This document shows, piece after piece, positions 18,527 to 27,695 of a stretch of DNA of 64,000 bases. Source of the DNA: Micromonospora sp. Llam0 (GTDB lineage Bacteria; Actinomycetota; Actinomycetes; Mycobacteriales; Micromonosporaceae); contig NZ_RJJY01000001.1 of the NCBI RefSeq assembly GCF_003751085.1, positions 2,356,001 through 2,420,000 of the forward strand, read 5' to 3'. Made by a program: the position numbers and the translations under genes. The first letter of the stretch is position 1, and each line of letters starts with the position of its first letter. The notes beneath the pieces are model-generated. The model ran no database searches. It saw only the letters and a program-made list of their open reading frames with translations, and had not been told where the DNA came from.

Positions 18527-19686
18527 CTAATCACATCGACCGGCGCCGGCCGGGGACCGGTCGACGTCGCGCAGCGTGACCAACGGCGCGGACCAGCCGC
18601 GCAGACCGGCCAGGAACGGCACGGACCGGGCCAACACCACCCCGACCAGCCCGTCCTGAGACGCCGGCTGGTCATACCGGTCACCTAGCTCGGCGGCGAG
18701 CCGCGACTGCAGCCGCCGCAGCATCTGGTCGGCGTCGTCGGAAAGCGCGCCACCCTGGCCGCCGGTGGCGCCCTGGTCGACGGTGCCCTCGCCAGCGGCA
18801 CCCTCGTCCGTGTCACCGTGGCCGGTGCGCGACACGGTGCGGTCCAGGTAGCGGCGGGCGATCGTGTCCTGGGCGCGCAGCAACGCGTACGCCAACTCCT
18901 CGGCCCGTGGCCCGAGACCACGCCAGGTGGCGCAGCGGGCGGTGAGCAGCGCGGCGACCGTCGCCTCGATGACATGTTCCAGGGCCGGCTCGAGATCGTA
19001 GTCCGGCCGCCGCGGCCGGTAGGTGAGCGCCACCAGCGGGTACCGGCGGACGGTGTCGTCGATCGCGCGCAGATCGGCCGCCCAGTCGGCACAGCGCTGC
19101 CGGGTGGCGTCGACCCCTTCGGCGGTCAGGCTGCGGACGATCAGCCCGACGCCGTCGCTGCCGCGGACCTGGTCGTGCACGGCGAGCGCGAACCGGTTCC
19201 GCACCGTCAACCCGGTGATCAGTTCGATCAGGTACGTCGCCAGCGCGGCGAACAACGCGAAGCCGAGCGCCGCGACACACACCGCGAGGAATTTCTGCGC
19301 CGGGGTGTCCGGGGTGAGATCGCCGAAGCCGAGCACCGTCAGCGTGCCGGCGGAGAAGTACAGGGCGTCGTCGAAACCGGCCGGGCCGTAGCCGGCGACC
19401 CGGTGGTAGCCGTCCAGGTGGGGCCACACCACCAACGCGACGCCGACCACCAGCGGCACGATCCAGGCCAGGAAAGTACCGGTCACCAGCACCGGACCGG
19501 CCCAGACCAGCAGCGTACGCTCGGGCCGCCGGCGCCGGTTGGCGGCGAACGACGACAGCCGCCACACCGACCGCCGGACCGCGCCGGCGCCGGGCCCTCC
19601 GCGTCCGGGTGCAGGATCGTCAGCCAGACGTCGACCACCACCACGGCAATCAACACGCCGCCCGGTATCGCCCACAGCCACGTCAT
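18527..19686 (-). pseudogene. two-TM potassium channel gene with a frameshift near its start
   Basis: The main frame encodes TM1 (GPVLVTGTFLAWIVPLVVGVALVVW), a P-loop with selectivity filter TVLGFGD, TM2 (FLAVCVAALGFALFAALATYLIELITGL) and a cytoplasmic tail with ERxL-type helices. Its own N-terminus from 19681 (MAVGDTGRRVDCRGGG) is non-hydrophobic and implausible. The frame from ATG 19686 gives a natural start and membrane helix (WLWAIPGGVLIAVVVVDVWLTILHPDAEGP) that runs into the wrong frame about 30 codons later. One base missing near 19598, in a GGGCCCGGCGCCGG run, would restore a single continuous gene. This is either a real frameshift or a sequencing error. Confidence 0.65.
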
Positions 19687-19705
19687 GGGCGCAGGTATAC
19701 CCCGT

Positions 19706-20020
19706 TTACCGGCTGGTCGACTGCACCACCTCGAACTCCAGCAGGCTGGCGCCGGTCGCCACCGGCGGGCGGGGCCGTTCGCCGTCCCCGGCGGCGTGGG
19801 CCTGCCGGGCCGGGCCGGCCGCCCACGCCTGGTAGGCCTCCTCGCTCTCCCAGCGGGTGTAGACGAAGTAGCGGCCCTCCCCCGCGACCGGGCGCAGCAG
19901 CTCGAACGCCAGGAACCCGGGCGCGTTCTCCACCGCCCCCTGGCGGGCGGCGAACCGTCGCTCCAGCTCGCCGCCAGCGCCGTCGGGGACCTCGATCGCG
20001 TTGATCTTCACGACTGCCAT
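19706..20020 (-). CDS. ABM-superfamily monooxygenase (possible heme-degrading type)
   Basis: A 104-residue single-domain protein with the dimeric alpha/beta-barrel pattern: VVKINAIEVPDGAGGELERRFAAR, PGFLAFELLRP and YFVYTRWESEEAYQAWAAGPARQAHA. The order Asn (residue 7), Trp (TRWES) and His (RQAHA) resembles the catalytic set of IsdG/MhuD-like heme-degrading enzymes, which release iron from heme. Related family members act in antibiotic oxidation, so the substrate is open. It lies on the same strand, 30 bp beyond the phosphoketolase stop side; cotranscription is possible. Confidence 0.82.
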   Translation of the reverse strand: MAVVKINAIEVPDGAGGELERRFAARQGAVENAPGFLAFELLRPVAGEGRYFVYTRWESEEAYQAWAAGPARQAHAAGDGERPRPPVATGASLLEFEVVQSTSR

Positions 20021-20049
20021 GTGGACAGCCTAGTCGGGGGTGGGTGCGG

Positions 20050-22497
20050 TCAGCCCTGCTTGGCCCAGTCGCCCAGGGACCAGTCCCGTACCTCGGGCAT
20101 GTCCTCCAGATGCTCCACCACGTACGCCTCGTGCTTGGCGAGCTGCTGCTCGCACCAGACCTTCAGGTCGGCGGCGCCGCGCGGCAGCCGCCGGGCGTTG
20201 TTGATCGCGTCCATCACCAGGTGGTAGCGCGACGCCCGGTTGCGGACCGTCATGTCGAACGGGGTGGTAGTGGTGCCCTCCTCGATGAAGCCCCGCACCC
20301 GGAACCGGTCGGCGTCCGGCCGGCCGTGCACCAGTTGGTGGATGGCACCCGGGTAGCCGTGGAAGGCGAACACCACATCGACCGAGTCGGTGAACAGCTC
20401 GGTGAACATCGTCTCGCTCATGCCGTGCGGGTGGTCCTTCTGCCGGGGCAGCCGCATCAGGTTGACCACGTTGACCACCCGGACCTTCATGCCGGGCAGC
20501 CGCTCCCGCAGGATCTGCGCGGCGGCCACCGTCTCCATGGTGACCACGTCGCCGGCGCAGGCCAGCACGATGTCCGGCTCGGAGCTGCCGTCGTCGGTGC
20601 CGGCCCACTCCCAGATGTCAGCACCCTTGGCGCAGTGTTCGATCGCCTGGTCCATGGTCAGCCACTGCAGCTGCGGCTGCTTGTCGATGACGATCAGGTT
20701 CACGTACGACTTGGACCGCAGGCAGTGGTCGGCGACCGACAGCAGGCAGTTGGCGTCCGGCGGCAGGTAGACCCGCGACACGGTGCCGCGCTGGTTGAGC
20801 ACCACCTGGATCAGACCGGGACCCTGGTGGGAGAAGCCGTTGTGGTCGTTGCGCCAGGCCGTCGAGGTCAGCAGGATGTTGAGGCTCGGCACCTTGGCCC
20901 GCCAGGGCAGGTGCGCCGCCTCCTGCAACCACTTGCCGTGCTGCACCGTCTGCGACGCGCTGACCATGGCGAACGCCTCGTAGGTGGCGAACATGCCGTA
21001 CCGGCCGGTCAGGTTGTAGCCCTCCAGCCAGCCGTGGCAGTTGTGTTCGGACAGCACCTCCATTACCCGGCCGTTGCGGCTGATCGCGGTGTCCGTCGGG
21101 TACACCTGCTCCATGAATCCGCGGTCGGAGACGTCGAAGACCGAGCCGAGCCGGTTGCTGTTCGTCTCGTCCGGGCAGAACAGCCGGAACCGGTCCGGGT
21201 TGCGGGTATAGATGTCGCGCATCAGCTCGCCGAGTTTGCGGGTCGACTCGGCGCGTAGCCGCGCCGGCTGCGGCACGTCGACGGCGTACTCGCGGAAGTC
21301 GGGCATGTCCAGGTCGCGGGTGAGCAGGCCACCGTTGGCGTGCGGGCTGGCGCTCATCCGCAGGTCGCCGTCGGGGTTGACGCCGGTCACCGTCGCGGTC
21401 GGCGCGCCGTCCGCGTCGAACAGCTCCTCCGGGCGGTACGAGCGCAGCCAGGTTTCCAGGATCGCCAGGTGGTCGGCGTTGTCCCGGACGCCGGACAGCG
21501 GCACCTGGTGCGACCGCCAGGTGCCGGTGACGGTGATGCCGTCGACCTTCTCCGGGCCGGTCCAGCCCTTCGGCGACCGCAGGATGATCATCGGCCAGCG
21601 GGGGCGGGAGCCGTCCCAGTCGCCGGAGCGGGCGGCTTCCTGGATCCTGCGGATCTTGCCCCAGGCGTCGGCGAGGGCGGCGGCGAACCGGTAGTGCATG
21701 CCGGGCAGGTCGTCGCCTTCGACCTCGATGACCTCGTACCCGTGGCCTTCCAGCAGCGAACGGACCTCGCCGCGGTCCTTGCGTCCCAGCACCGTCGGCC
21801 CGGCGATCTTCGCGCCGTTGAGGTGCAGGATCGGCAGTACGGCGCCGTCGTGGGCCGGGTTGATGAACGACACGCCCTTCCAGGAGCCTTCCAGCGGGCC
21901 GGTCTCCGCCTCGCCGTCGCCGACCACGGCGATGGCCAGCAGGTCCGGGTTGTCCATCACCGCACCGAAGGCGTGCACCAGGACGTAGCCGAGCTCGCCG
22001 CCCTCATGGATGGAGCCGGGGGTGGTGACCGAGACGTGGCTGGGGATGCCGCCGGGGCTGGAGAACTGCCGGAACAGCCGCAGCATGCCGGCCTCGTCCC
22101 GGGTGACGTCCGGGTAGATCTCGGTGTAGGTGCCCTCCAGGTAGCCGGCGGCGACCAGCGCCGGGCCGCCGTGACCCGGGCCGGTGAGGTAGATGGTCTG
22201 CTGCCCGGTGTGCCGGATCAGCCGGGACACGTGGGCGTAGATCAACGACAGGCCGGGGCTGGTGCCCCAGTGGCCGAGCAGCCGCGGCTTGATGTGCTCC
22301 GGGGCGAGTGGCTCGCGCAGCAGCGGGTTGCCCCGCAGGTAGATCTGCCCGACGGTCAGGTAGTTGGCGGCCCGCCACCAGGCGTCCAGCTGCGCCAGCT
22401 CGGCGTCGTCGGGCGCGGCGAGGACCCGCAGCAGCCCGTCGTCCACGCCGGCACGGCCGGCCAGGGTCGGGGTGCGCTGATCGGTCACGGCAGTCAC
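20050..22497 (-). CDS. xfp: phosphoketolase
   Basis: An 815-residue thiamine-diphosphate enzyme. The GTG at 22497 is preferred because AGGAGG lies 9 bp upstream; the ATG at 22515 would overlap that box. Family signatures include GPGHGGPALVAAGYLEG, SIHEGGELGYVLVHAFGA, VVGDGEAETGPLEGSWKG (ThDP/Mg binding), HLNGAKIAGPTVLGR and FATYEAF, with HGYPGAIHQLVHGR near the end. Full family length. It cleaves xylulose-5-phosphate, and often fructose-6-phosphate, with phosphate to acetyl phosphate plus a triose or tetrose phosphate in the cytoplasm. It is divergent from an AraC-type regulator. Confidence 0.97.
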   Translation of the reverse strand: MTAVTDQRTPTLAGRAGVDDGLLRVLAAPDDAELAQLDAWWRAANYLTVGQIYLRGNPLLREPLAPEHIKPRLLGHWGTSPGLSLIYAHVSRLIRHTGQQTIYLTGPGHGGPALVAAGYLEGTYTEIYPDVTRDEAGMLRLFRQFSSPGGIPSHVSVTTPGSIHEGGELGYVLVHAFGAVMDNPDLLAIAVVGDGEAETGPLEGSWKGVSFINPAHDGAVLPILHLNGAKIAGPTVLGRKDRGEVRSLLEGHGYEVIEVEGDDLPGMHYRFAAALADAWGKIRRIQEAARSGDWDGSRPRWPMIILRSPKGWTGPEKVDGITVTGTWRSHQVPLSGVRDNADHLAILETWLRSYRPEELFDADGAPTATVTGVNPDGDLRMSASPHANGGLLTRDLDMPDFREYAVDVPQPARLRAESTRKLGELMRDIYTRNPDRFRLFCPDETNSNRLGSVFDVSDRGFMEQVYPTDTAISRNGRVMEVLSEHNCHGWLEGYNLTGRYGMFATYEAFAMVSASQTVQHGKWLQEAAHLPWRAKVPSLNILLTSTAWRNDHNGFSHQGPGLIQVVLNQRGTVSRVYLPPDANCLLSVADHCLRSKSYVNLIVIDKQPQLQWLTMDQAIEHCAKGADIWEWAGTDDGSSEPDIVLACAGDVVTMETVAAAQILRERLPGMKVRVVNVVNLMRLPRQKDHPHGMSETMFTELFTDSVDVVFAFHGYPGAIHQLVHGRPDADRFRVRGFIEEGTTTTPFDMTVRNRASRYHLVMDAINNARRLPRGAADLKVWCEQQLAKHEAYVVEHLEDMPEVRDWSLGDWAKQG

Positions 22498-22584
22498 GAG
22501 CGGATTCCTCCTCATCAAGGGGTACGTCCACGACTGATGGTAGAGGGGCCGCTGAGGTTTTTCGCGGCTCCAGTGCCTGCTGGG

Positions 22585-22615
22585 CAGGGGCACAACGACC
22601 CTTGACATGCCCCTG
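22585..22615. promoter_or_regulatory. inverted-repeat operator candidate
   Basis: CAGGGGCA (22585-22592) and TGCCCCTG (22608-22615) form a perfect 8-bp inverted repeat with a 15-bp spacer that holds TTGACA (22602-22607). It lies in the 292-bp region between divergent phosphoketolase and AraC-regulator genes, where either promoter could be controlled. AraC proteins often use direct repeats, so another factor is also possible. Confidence 0.45.
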
Positions 22616-22789
22616 ACGTGCCTCTGGCCGGCCGTTGCGGGCCACCCCCGTCGGCCACGGTGAGCCGGGAAGGCTGCCAGCCGATCGATGTACGGCAGTG
22701 TGATTTGTGCGTCCACAGCCAACTCCACCCGGCCCACAGTGCCCGACACTTTTCTTGTCAGAGGAGTTTCGAGTAGGAAGTGATCTGCC

Positions 22790-23782
22790 GTGCGTACCCT
22801 CTACGACACTGGGTCGGTCCATCCTCTGGACCGCTACGAGTACTACCGAACCGAAGCGACGGCCGAGGTGGCGCCGGTGGAAATCCGTGGCCGGTCGTCG
22901 CTGTCCCTGACCGCCGCGATGCGGGTCGCCCAGGTCGGCCAATATGAGATTGAGGCGACGAGCTGGCTGTCCGACACCGAAGGCGTGGCCCTCCGGACGC
23001 AACGGCTGATCCGGGCCAGTGATCCGGAGTCCTACCGAATCTGCGTCCTCATCAGCGGGGAGCTCGGGGTCGAGCAGAACGGTAACCAGGGATGGTTACG
23101 CCCCCGTGACATCGCGCTCTACGACACGTCACGCCCCTGGGACGCCCGACACGTGCCCGGGCGTACCCCTATGAGGTTGGCCATGGTGACCTTCCCCCGG
23201 GCTCTGGTACCGGTGGCCGAGACGGCGGTACGGCCGATCGTCGGTACGACCGTACCGAGACGGATGCGGGGACGCGGGCTCGTCGCGGCGTTCCTGGTCG
23301 GAATCGCCGAGGCCGCAGATCCGTCGGCGGACCCCCACCTCGCCGACGCTCTCGGCGAATGTGTGGTCGGCATCATCCGGCAACGACTCGGCCTGCGTCC
23401 CGGGATCAGCCCCGGCACGCGCCGGATGCTGCACCGCGCCCACGTCACGGCGGTGATCCGCCGGAAACTCGCCGATCCGCATCTCGACGCGGACGGGATC
23501 GCCAGAGCCGCCAGCATCTCGCCACGCTACCTGTACAGGATCTTCGAAGACACCGGAACGACACCGATGCAAATCGTCAAGAAACTGCGGCTGACGGAAT
23601 GCCACCGCAGCCTGCGCGACCCGAAACTGTCGTCGACCGCCATCAACGAGATCGTTTCCGCCCATGGCTACTCCCGTCCGGACCAGTTCGCTCGGGACTT
23701 CAAGCAGTTGTTCGGCATGTCGGCCACACAGGTACGTCAGTCGGTCCGAGACCGGTCGGCCGGGAATCGGGACCGGTCATGA
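22790..23782 (+). CDS. AraC-family transcriptional regulator
   Basis: A 330-residue protein from a GTG start with AGGAAG about 8 bp upstream. Residues about 1-190 resemble the AraC_binding_2 (NphR-like) sensor domain (YRICVLISGELGVEQNGNQGWLRPRDIALYDTSRPW). Residues about 215-320 contain both HTH motifs of the AraC DNA-binding domain (LDADGIARAASISPRYLYRIFEDTGTTP and TAINEIVSAHGYSRPDQFARDFKQLFGMSATQVRQ). The gene is divergent from phosphoketolase, its most obvious candidate target. Confidence 0.93.
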   Translation: MRTLYDTGSVHPLDRYEYYRTEATAEVAPVEIRGRSSLSLTAAMRVAQVGQYEIEATSWLSDTEGVALRTQRLIRASDPESYRICVLISGELGVEQNGNQGWLRPRDIALYDTSRPWDARHVPGRTPMRLAMVTFPRALVPVAETAVRPIVGTTVPRRMRGRGLVAAFLVGIAEAADPSADPHLADALGECVVGIIRQRLGLRPGISPGTRRMLHRAHVTAVIRRKLADPHLDADGIARAASISPRYLYRIFEDTGTTPMQIVKKLRLTECHRSLRDPKLSSTAINEIVSAHGYSRPDQFARDFKQLFGMSATQVRQSVRDRSAGNRDRS

Positions 23783-24203
23783 TGACCGGACGAGGACGGG
23801 TCGGACGCGGTGGCCGACGCCGACGCGGCCCCGGCCACCGCGCGGACGTCGGCGGCGATGGCACGGTCGGAGCCAGCCGGGCGGCCCGGCCCCTGCCGCC
23901 GGTCGAATTCCACGTCACCGTCCGGGTCGTGTTGAACCGTCGAGGAGCATGGCTGCTGCTCGGTGTGGCGATCTGCCGGCTCGCGGACGCCCCGCTCGAC
24001 GCGGTGACCGCAGTGGCCGGCACCATCCAGGTGCTCCTGTCCGGTTAGCCGCCATGCCTGCCGACAGCCCGTCAGCACGGTTGTGCATGATCCACTCCCT
24101 TCGTGTACAGTCTTGCCCCGTGCGGCCCTCAGCTGCCGGCCCCACGGCGTCGACGTACCAGATGTCGTCGTACCGGATGGGGGCGGTAGAGTGGTTCGGG
24201 CAG
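23783..24203. other. intergenic, no gene supported
   Basis: About 420 bp between the AraC-type gene and the tRNA. Short open frames exist on both strands but none has a ribosome site or protein-like composition. TTGTGC (about 24081) and TACAGT (about 24106) might form a promoter for the tRNA; spacing is a little long. Confidence 0.4.
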
Positions 24204-24287
24204 GTCCGGGTGGCGGAATGGCAGACGCGCTAGCTTGAGGTGCTAGTGCCCGTATAGGGCGTGGGGGTTCAAGTCCCCCCTCGGACA
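24204..24287 (+). tRNA. tRNA-Leu (anticodon GAG)
   Basis: An 84-nt gene folding as a class II tRNA. The acceptor arm GTCCGGG (24204-24210) pairs with CTCGGAC (24280-24286) with one G-T, and A24287 is the discriminator. The D-arm GGCGGAATGGCAGACGCGC is leucine-like. The anticodon loop TTGAGGT lies within CTAGC/GCTAG, giving GAG at 24237-24239. A long variable arm (TGCCCGTATAGGGCGT) and the T-arm GGGGGTTCAAGTCCCCC follow. CCA is not encoded. Integrase genes begin 100 bp downstream, so its 3' end is a natural attachment site, though I found no second copy of that sequence. Confidence 0.96.
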
Positions 24288-24395
24288 CAAGTTTTCCGCA
24301 GCTATGCGCAGGTTCACGTGTTCGTGTTCAAGCGTCTTTGAACACCTCATCTACCCTGTCTCGTCCCGATCGCTAATCACCTGCTGCGGGCGGGG

Positions 24396-24878
24396 GTGGT
24401 CGTGGTGACCACCTCGTTCGTGCCGCCGGTGATCCCCAAGGTGGCCTCGGGCGGTGGTGGCGGCACCGGCCCTGCGGGTCGGGCTCGAGGGCCGCTTCCC
24501 ATACCGGCTTTGGCAGCCGGATACCCACGGGTGTCGGACACCGCGTACGCGTTGAGCGCGGTGGACAAGAGCGGCCGGGTCGCCGATCGCAGTATCGTCC
24601 GTGTGCTCTGCTGGATGCCGGGCACCCGGCTGGACATCCGCGAGAAGGCCGGCACCATCGTGGCCCGCCCAGCGGCTGACGCTGTGCACTTCATCGACGA
24701 TCGCGGCCATCTACACCTGCCGTTGGCGGTGCGTCGGTGGTGCGGCCTGACCCCCGGGGACCGCGTGCTGCTCGCTGCCATCCGTGCCAGCGGTGTGCTG
24801 GTGGCGCATCCCCTCGCGGTGCTCGACCGGCTGCTCGCCGATGTTCACGCCGCCGTCGAGGGAGGTGAGGCGTCGTGA
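24396..24878 (+). CDS. AbrB/SpoVT-like DNA-binding protein, integrase partner 1
   Basis: A 160-residue product whose C-terminal part (HFIDDRGHLHLPLAVRRWCGLTPGDRVLLAA) is the swapped-hairpin AbrB/MazE-type fold. A preceding segment (YALSAVDKSGRVADRSIVRVLCWMPGTRLDI) matches the paralogue encoded at 27084-27689. The exact start is uncertain among several GTG codons. Its stop overlaps the integrase start (GTGA), so the two proteins are made together; a role as recombination directionality or regulatory factor is an inference. Confidence 0.75.
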   Translation: MVVVTTSFVPPVIPKVASGGGGGTGPAGRARGPLPIPALAAGYPRVSDTAYALSAVDKSGRVADRSIVRVLCWMPGTRLDIREKAGTIVARPAADAVHFIDDRGHLHLPLAVRRWCGLTPGDRVLLAAIRASGVLVAHPLAVLDRLLADVHAAVEGGEAS

Positions 24879-25903
24879 GTCGCAGCGTTGCCGGGCGGCC
24901 GGAGTTGGAGGCGGCCCGGCTGTTGCTGGAGCGGATGGGCATCGCCCCGTCCGACCTGTTGGAGGTACGGCCGACCCGTCCACCGGCCCCGACATTCGCC
25001 GAGTACGTGCCGGTCGTGGCCGCCGCAGTGTCGCCAGGTACCCGGCGTGCGTACGGCTCGTACTGGAACCGCGTCGTACAGGCATGGGGCGACCGGCGCA
25101 TCGACGAACCTCGCCCCTCTGAAATCGAACAGCTACGCGCCCAGGTGCAGGCCAACGTGGTGGCCCGACGCAACAACCGGGGCGGCCGATCCGCCGCCGA
25201 GCACTTGGTGGCCGCGCTGCGCTGCCTGTACCGACGAGCCGTGGCGGACGGGTACCTGGATGCGGCCGACAACCCGGCGCTGAAGGTCGACAAGCCGCGC
25301 CGGCTACCCAGCACCCGACGCGCGATCGGAGACGCACGCCTGGCCCAGATCAACGAGGTGGCGGCCAGCACCGGCGATGACCCGGCTCTGGACGCTCTGC
25401 TGATCCGGCTGCACACCGAGACGGCCTGCCGCCGCGGCGGGGCGCTGGGGCTACGCCTGAAGGATCTGGACACCGATCAGTGTCTGATCTTCTTGCGGGA
25501 GAAGGGCGGCACCTCCCGCTGGCAGCCGGTCTCGCCGACGCTGACGCGACACCTGTTAGCCCACCACGCTGAGCGCGGCGACGGCGACCGGGAGGGGCCG
25601 CTGTTGCGCTACCGCGACGGTCGGGCGCTGACCTACCGGCGCTACGACTATCTGTGGGCGCGGATCGGGCAGCATCTGCGGTGGGTGCACACCCAGCAGA
25701 TCAGCACCCACTGGCTACGGCACACCACCCTGACCTGGGTGGAGCGCACCTACGGTCACGCCGTGGCCAGCGCCTACGCCGGCCACACCGACGGCGGCGC
25801 CAGCGGATCGACAGCAACCTACGTGCGGGCAACACTTCACGAGGTCGCGGTGGCGTTGGCCGGCCTGACCGGTGAGGAGCACCCGCTCGCCGCGGAAGCC
25901 TAG
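24875..25903 (+). CDS. tyrosine recombinase/integrase 1
   Basis: A 342-residue phage-type integrase. An N-terminal SAM-like core-binding domain spans residues about 40-135 (TRRAYGSYWNRVVQAWGDRRI). The catalytic domain carries the Arg (HTETACRRGGALGLRL), a Lys-containing beta-hairpin (REKGGTSRWQPV), HxLRH (HWLRHTTLTWVE), a second His (AYAGHTD) and the nucleophile Tyr (TATYVRATLHE). All needed residues are present. GGAGG precedes the overlapping GTG start. Beside tRNA-Leu, it is the likely integrase of the element. Confidence 0.93.
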   Translation: MSRSVAGRPELEAARLLLERMGIAPSDLLEVRPTRPPAPTFAEYVPVVAAAVSPGTRRAYGSYWNRVVQAWGDRRIDEPRPSEIEQLRAQVQANVVARRNNRGGRSAAEHLVAALRCLYRRAVADGYLDAADNPALKVDKPRRLPSTRRAIGDARLAQINEVAASTGDDPALDALLIRLHTETACRRGGALGLRLKDLDTDQCLIFLREKGGTSRWQPVSPTLTRHLLAHHAERGDGDREGPLLRYRDGRALTYRRYDYLWARIGQHLRWVHTQQISTHWLRHTTLTWVERTYGHAVASAYAGHTDGGASGSTATYVRATLHEVAVALAGLTGEEHPLAAEA

Positions 25904-26010
25904 AGATGATCACGGGTGGCCTCCCTCGCTCGCGGGCAAGGGAGGCCACCCATTTCTGCCGGGGTACAGGGCGGCATCCGAATGGCGCGGGCCGCACCCA
26001 GGGGCTGATG

Positions 26011-27087
26011 TCAATCCGCAGCGAATTGTGCCCTCGGCGGATGATCCTGCCTGCTCGGATCGGAGGCCAGCGGGTGCGGCTCGCCGGTCAGCGCAGCCAG
26101 GGCAGCGGCGACTTCCTGAACTTCGGCCCGTACGTAGGTCATCGTCGTACCGACGTCGTTCTTGCCGCTGTGTCCGGCGTAGGCGCGGGCCACGGCATAG
26201 CTGAAGGCGCGCTCCACCCAGGTCAGCGTGGTGTGCCGTAGCCAGTGGGTGCTGACCTGCTGCGCCACGACCCAGGGCAGGTGGGTACCGACGCGGCGCC
26301 ACAGATAGTCGTAGCGCCGGTAGGTCAGCGCCCGACCATCGCGGTAGCGCAGCAGCGGTGCGTTCTGGTCGCCGTCGCCGCGCTCAGCGTGGTGGGTCAG
26401 CAGGTGCCGCGTCAGCGTCGGCGAGACCGGCTGCCAGCGGGAGGTGCCACCCTTCTCCCGCAGGTAGACCAGACAGTTGTCCGGATCGAGGTCTCGCCGT
26501 CGCAGGGCCAGCGCCCCGCCGCGGCGGCAGGCCGTCTCCATGTGCAGCCGGATCAGCAGGCCATCCAGGTGCGGGTCGTTCCCGGTCGTCGTGGCGATGT
26601 TGCTGATCGCGGCCAGCTGCGTCTCGGTCAAGGCGCGTCGGGTGCTGGCCAGCCGGCGGGGCTTGGCGACCCTGGCGGCAGGGTTGTCGGCCTGGCGGAT
26701 CAGCCCGTCCATGACCGCATGCCGGTAGATGCACCGCATCGCGGCGATCAGGTGTTCGGCTGCGGTACGGCCACCACGGGCGTTGCGCCGCACGACGACG
26801 TCGCGGCGGATCTCTTCGGCCAGCCGTTTGATCTCAAGCGGCGTGGGCTCGGTGATACGGCGGGTGCCCCAGTGCTGGCAGATCCGTTGCCAGTACGAGC
26901 CGTAGACCCGGCGGGTACCGGGTGAGACAGCCTCGGCAACCTGCCACACGTATTCGTCGAACGTCGGTACCGCCACCGACGCTGCCGTCGTACCGTGCAG
27001 CAACTGCTCGGGGGTGATATCAAGCTGCTTGAGCAGGTTACGCAGGGTCTCCAGCTGCGCGGTGCGCTGATCCATCCCCCCGGTCAT
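26011..27087 (-). CDS. tyrosine recombinase/integrase 2
   Basis: A 358-residue paralogue of integrase 1, convergent to it. Long blocks are identical, for example REKGGTSRWQPVSPTLTRHL and DGRALTYRRYDYLW, and the catalytic Arg, Lys, HWLRH, AYAGHS and TYVRAEVQE are all kept. Its ATG overlaps the stop of the AbrB-like gene by 4 bp, the same architecture as the first cassette. The C-terminal tail is longer. Two intact integrases facing each other suggest element fusion or a two-recombinase system. Confidence 0.92.
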   Translation of the reverse strand: MTGGMDQRTAQLETLRNLLKQLDITPEQLLHGTTAASVAVPTFDEYVWQVAEAVSPGTRRVYGSYWQRICQHWGTRRITEPTPLEIKRLAEEIRRDVVVRRNARGGRTAAEHLIAAMRCIYRHAVMDGLIRQADNPAARVAKPRRLASTRRALTETQLAAISNIATTTGNDPHLDGLLIRLHMETACRRGGALALRRRDLDPDNCLVYLREKGGTSRWQPVSPTLTRHLLTHHAERGDGDQNAPLLRYRDGRALTYRRYDYLWRRVGTHLPWVVAQQVSTHWLRHTTLTWVERAFSYAVARAYAGHSGKNDVGTTMTYVRAEVQEVAAALAALTGEPHPLASDPSRQDHPPRAQFAAD

Positions 27088-27689
27088 CGTTCATCCTCGA
27101 TGTCGCGTGAATGGCGGTATGCATCGACAATGTCATCGAGCACCGCCATCGGGACCACCAGCAGTTCGCCGTGTCGCTGGTTCGCGACGACCAGCACGCG
27201 GTCTCCAGGGGCGATCCGACATCTACGGCGTACCGCCAGAGGAAGCCGTAGATAGCCGCGTGGGTTGATGCGGAGGGTACGACCGGTGCGGGCAACCACG
27301 ATCGGGCCGGGCTCGGTCGTCAAATCCATTGCCTGCCCGGCGGACCACCCCATCAAGGTCACCACCGACCGGGCGGCTAACCGCCCATCGCGGTCGACCG
27401 GTGTGACCACCCCGTAGCCCCGAGCCGTGAACGTGGCATCTGCCAGCACCGGAATCGGCAGCCCTGGCGGGGTCAGCCTCTCCGCGCCAGCACCGAGTTG
27501 CCGCGGAGAGGCTTGGCGGGAACGTCCCTCGAACAGTGCGTCGTCGGCTTCAAACCGGTCGTTGGTAACAGACCCGTGGGTTGCAGCATGGTCGTTGGCG
27601 ACTCGCGCTGACTCGCGCGGGTCGCTGCGGCGACCCGATGCGGGTCGCCGCACGTCGCTGTGAATACTCCGTGAGTCGCGGTGTGTCAT
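27084..27689 (-). CDS. AbrB/SpoVT-like DNA-binding protein, integrase partner 2
   Basis: A 201-residue paralogue of the protein at 24396. The C-terminal AbrB-type core (LRINPRGYLRLPLAVRRRCRIAPGDRVLVVA) and the preceding GYGVVTPVDRDGRLAARSVVTLMGW line up with the first copy. The N-terminal 70 residues are polar and unrelated, and this extension is the main difference. It is the middle gene of a leftward three-gene operon, 6 bp after the methylase-like gene and overlapping integrase 2. Confidence 0.75.
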   Translation of the reverse strand: MTHRDSRSIHSDVRRPASGRRSDPRESARVANDHAATHGSVTNDRFEADDALFEGRSRQASPRQLGAGAERLTPPGLPIPVLADATFTARGYGVVTPVDRDGRLAARSVVTLMGWSAGQAMDLTTEPGPIVVARTGRTLRINPRGYLRLPLAVRRRCRIAPGDRVLVVANQRHGELLVVPMAVLDDIVDAYRHSRDIEDER

Positions 27690-27695
27690 GGCGGC

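Noticed and set aside
23779..24048. Short plus-strand frame after the AraC-type gene (MTGRGRVGRGGRRRRG...)
   Set aside because: Gly/Arg low-complexity start, no ribosome site, no coupling with its neighbour.
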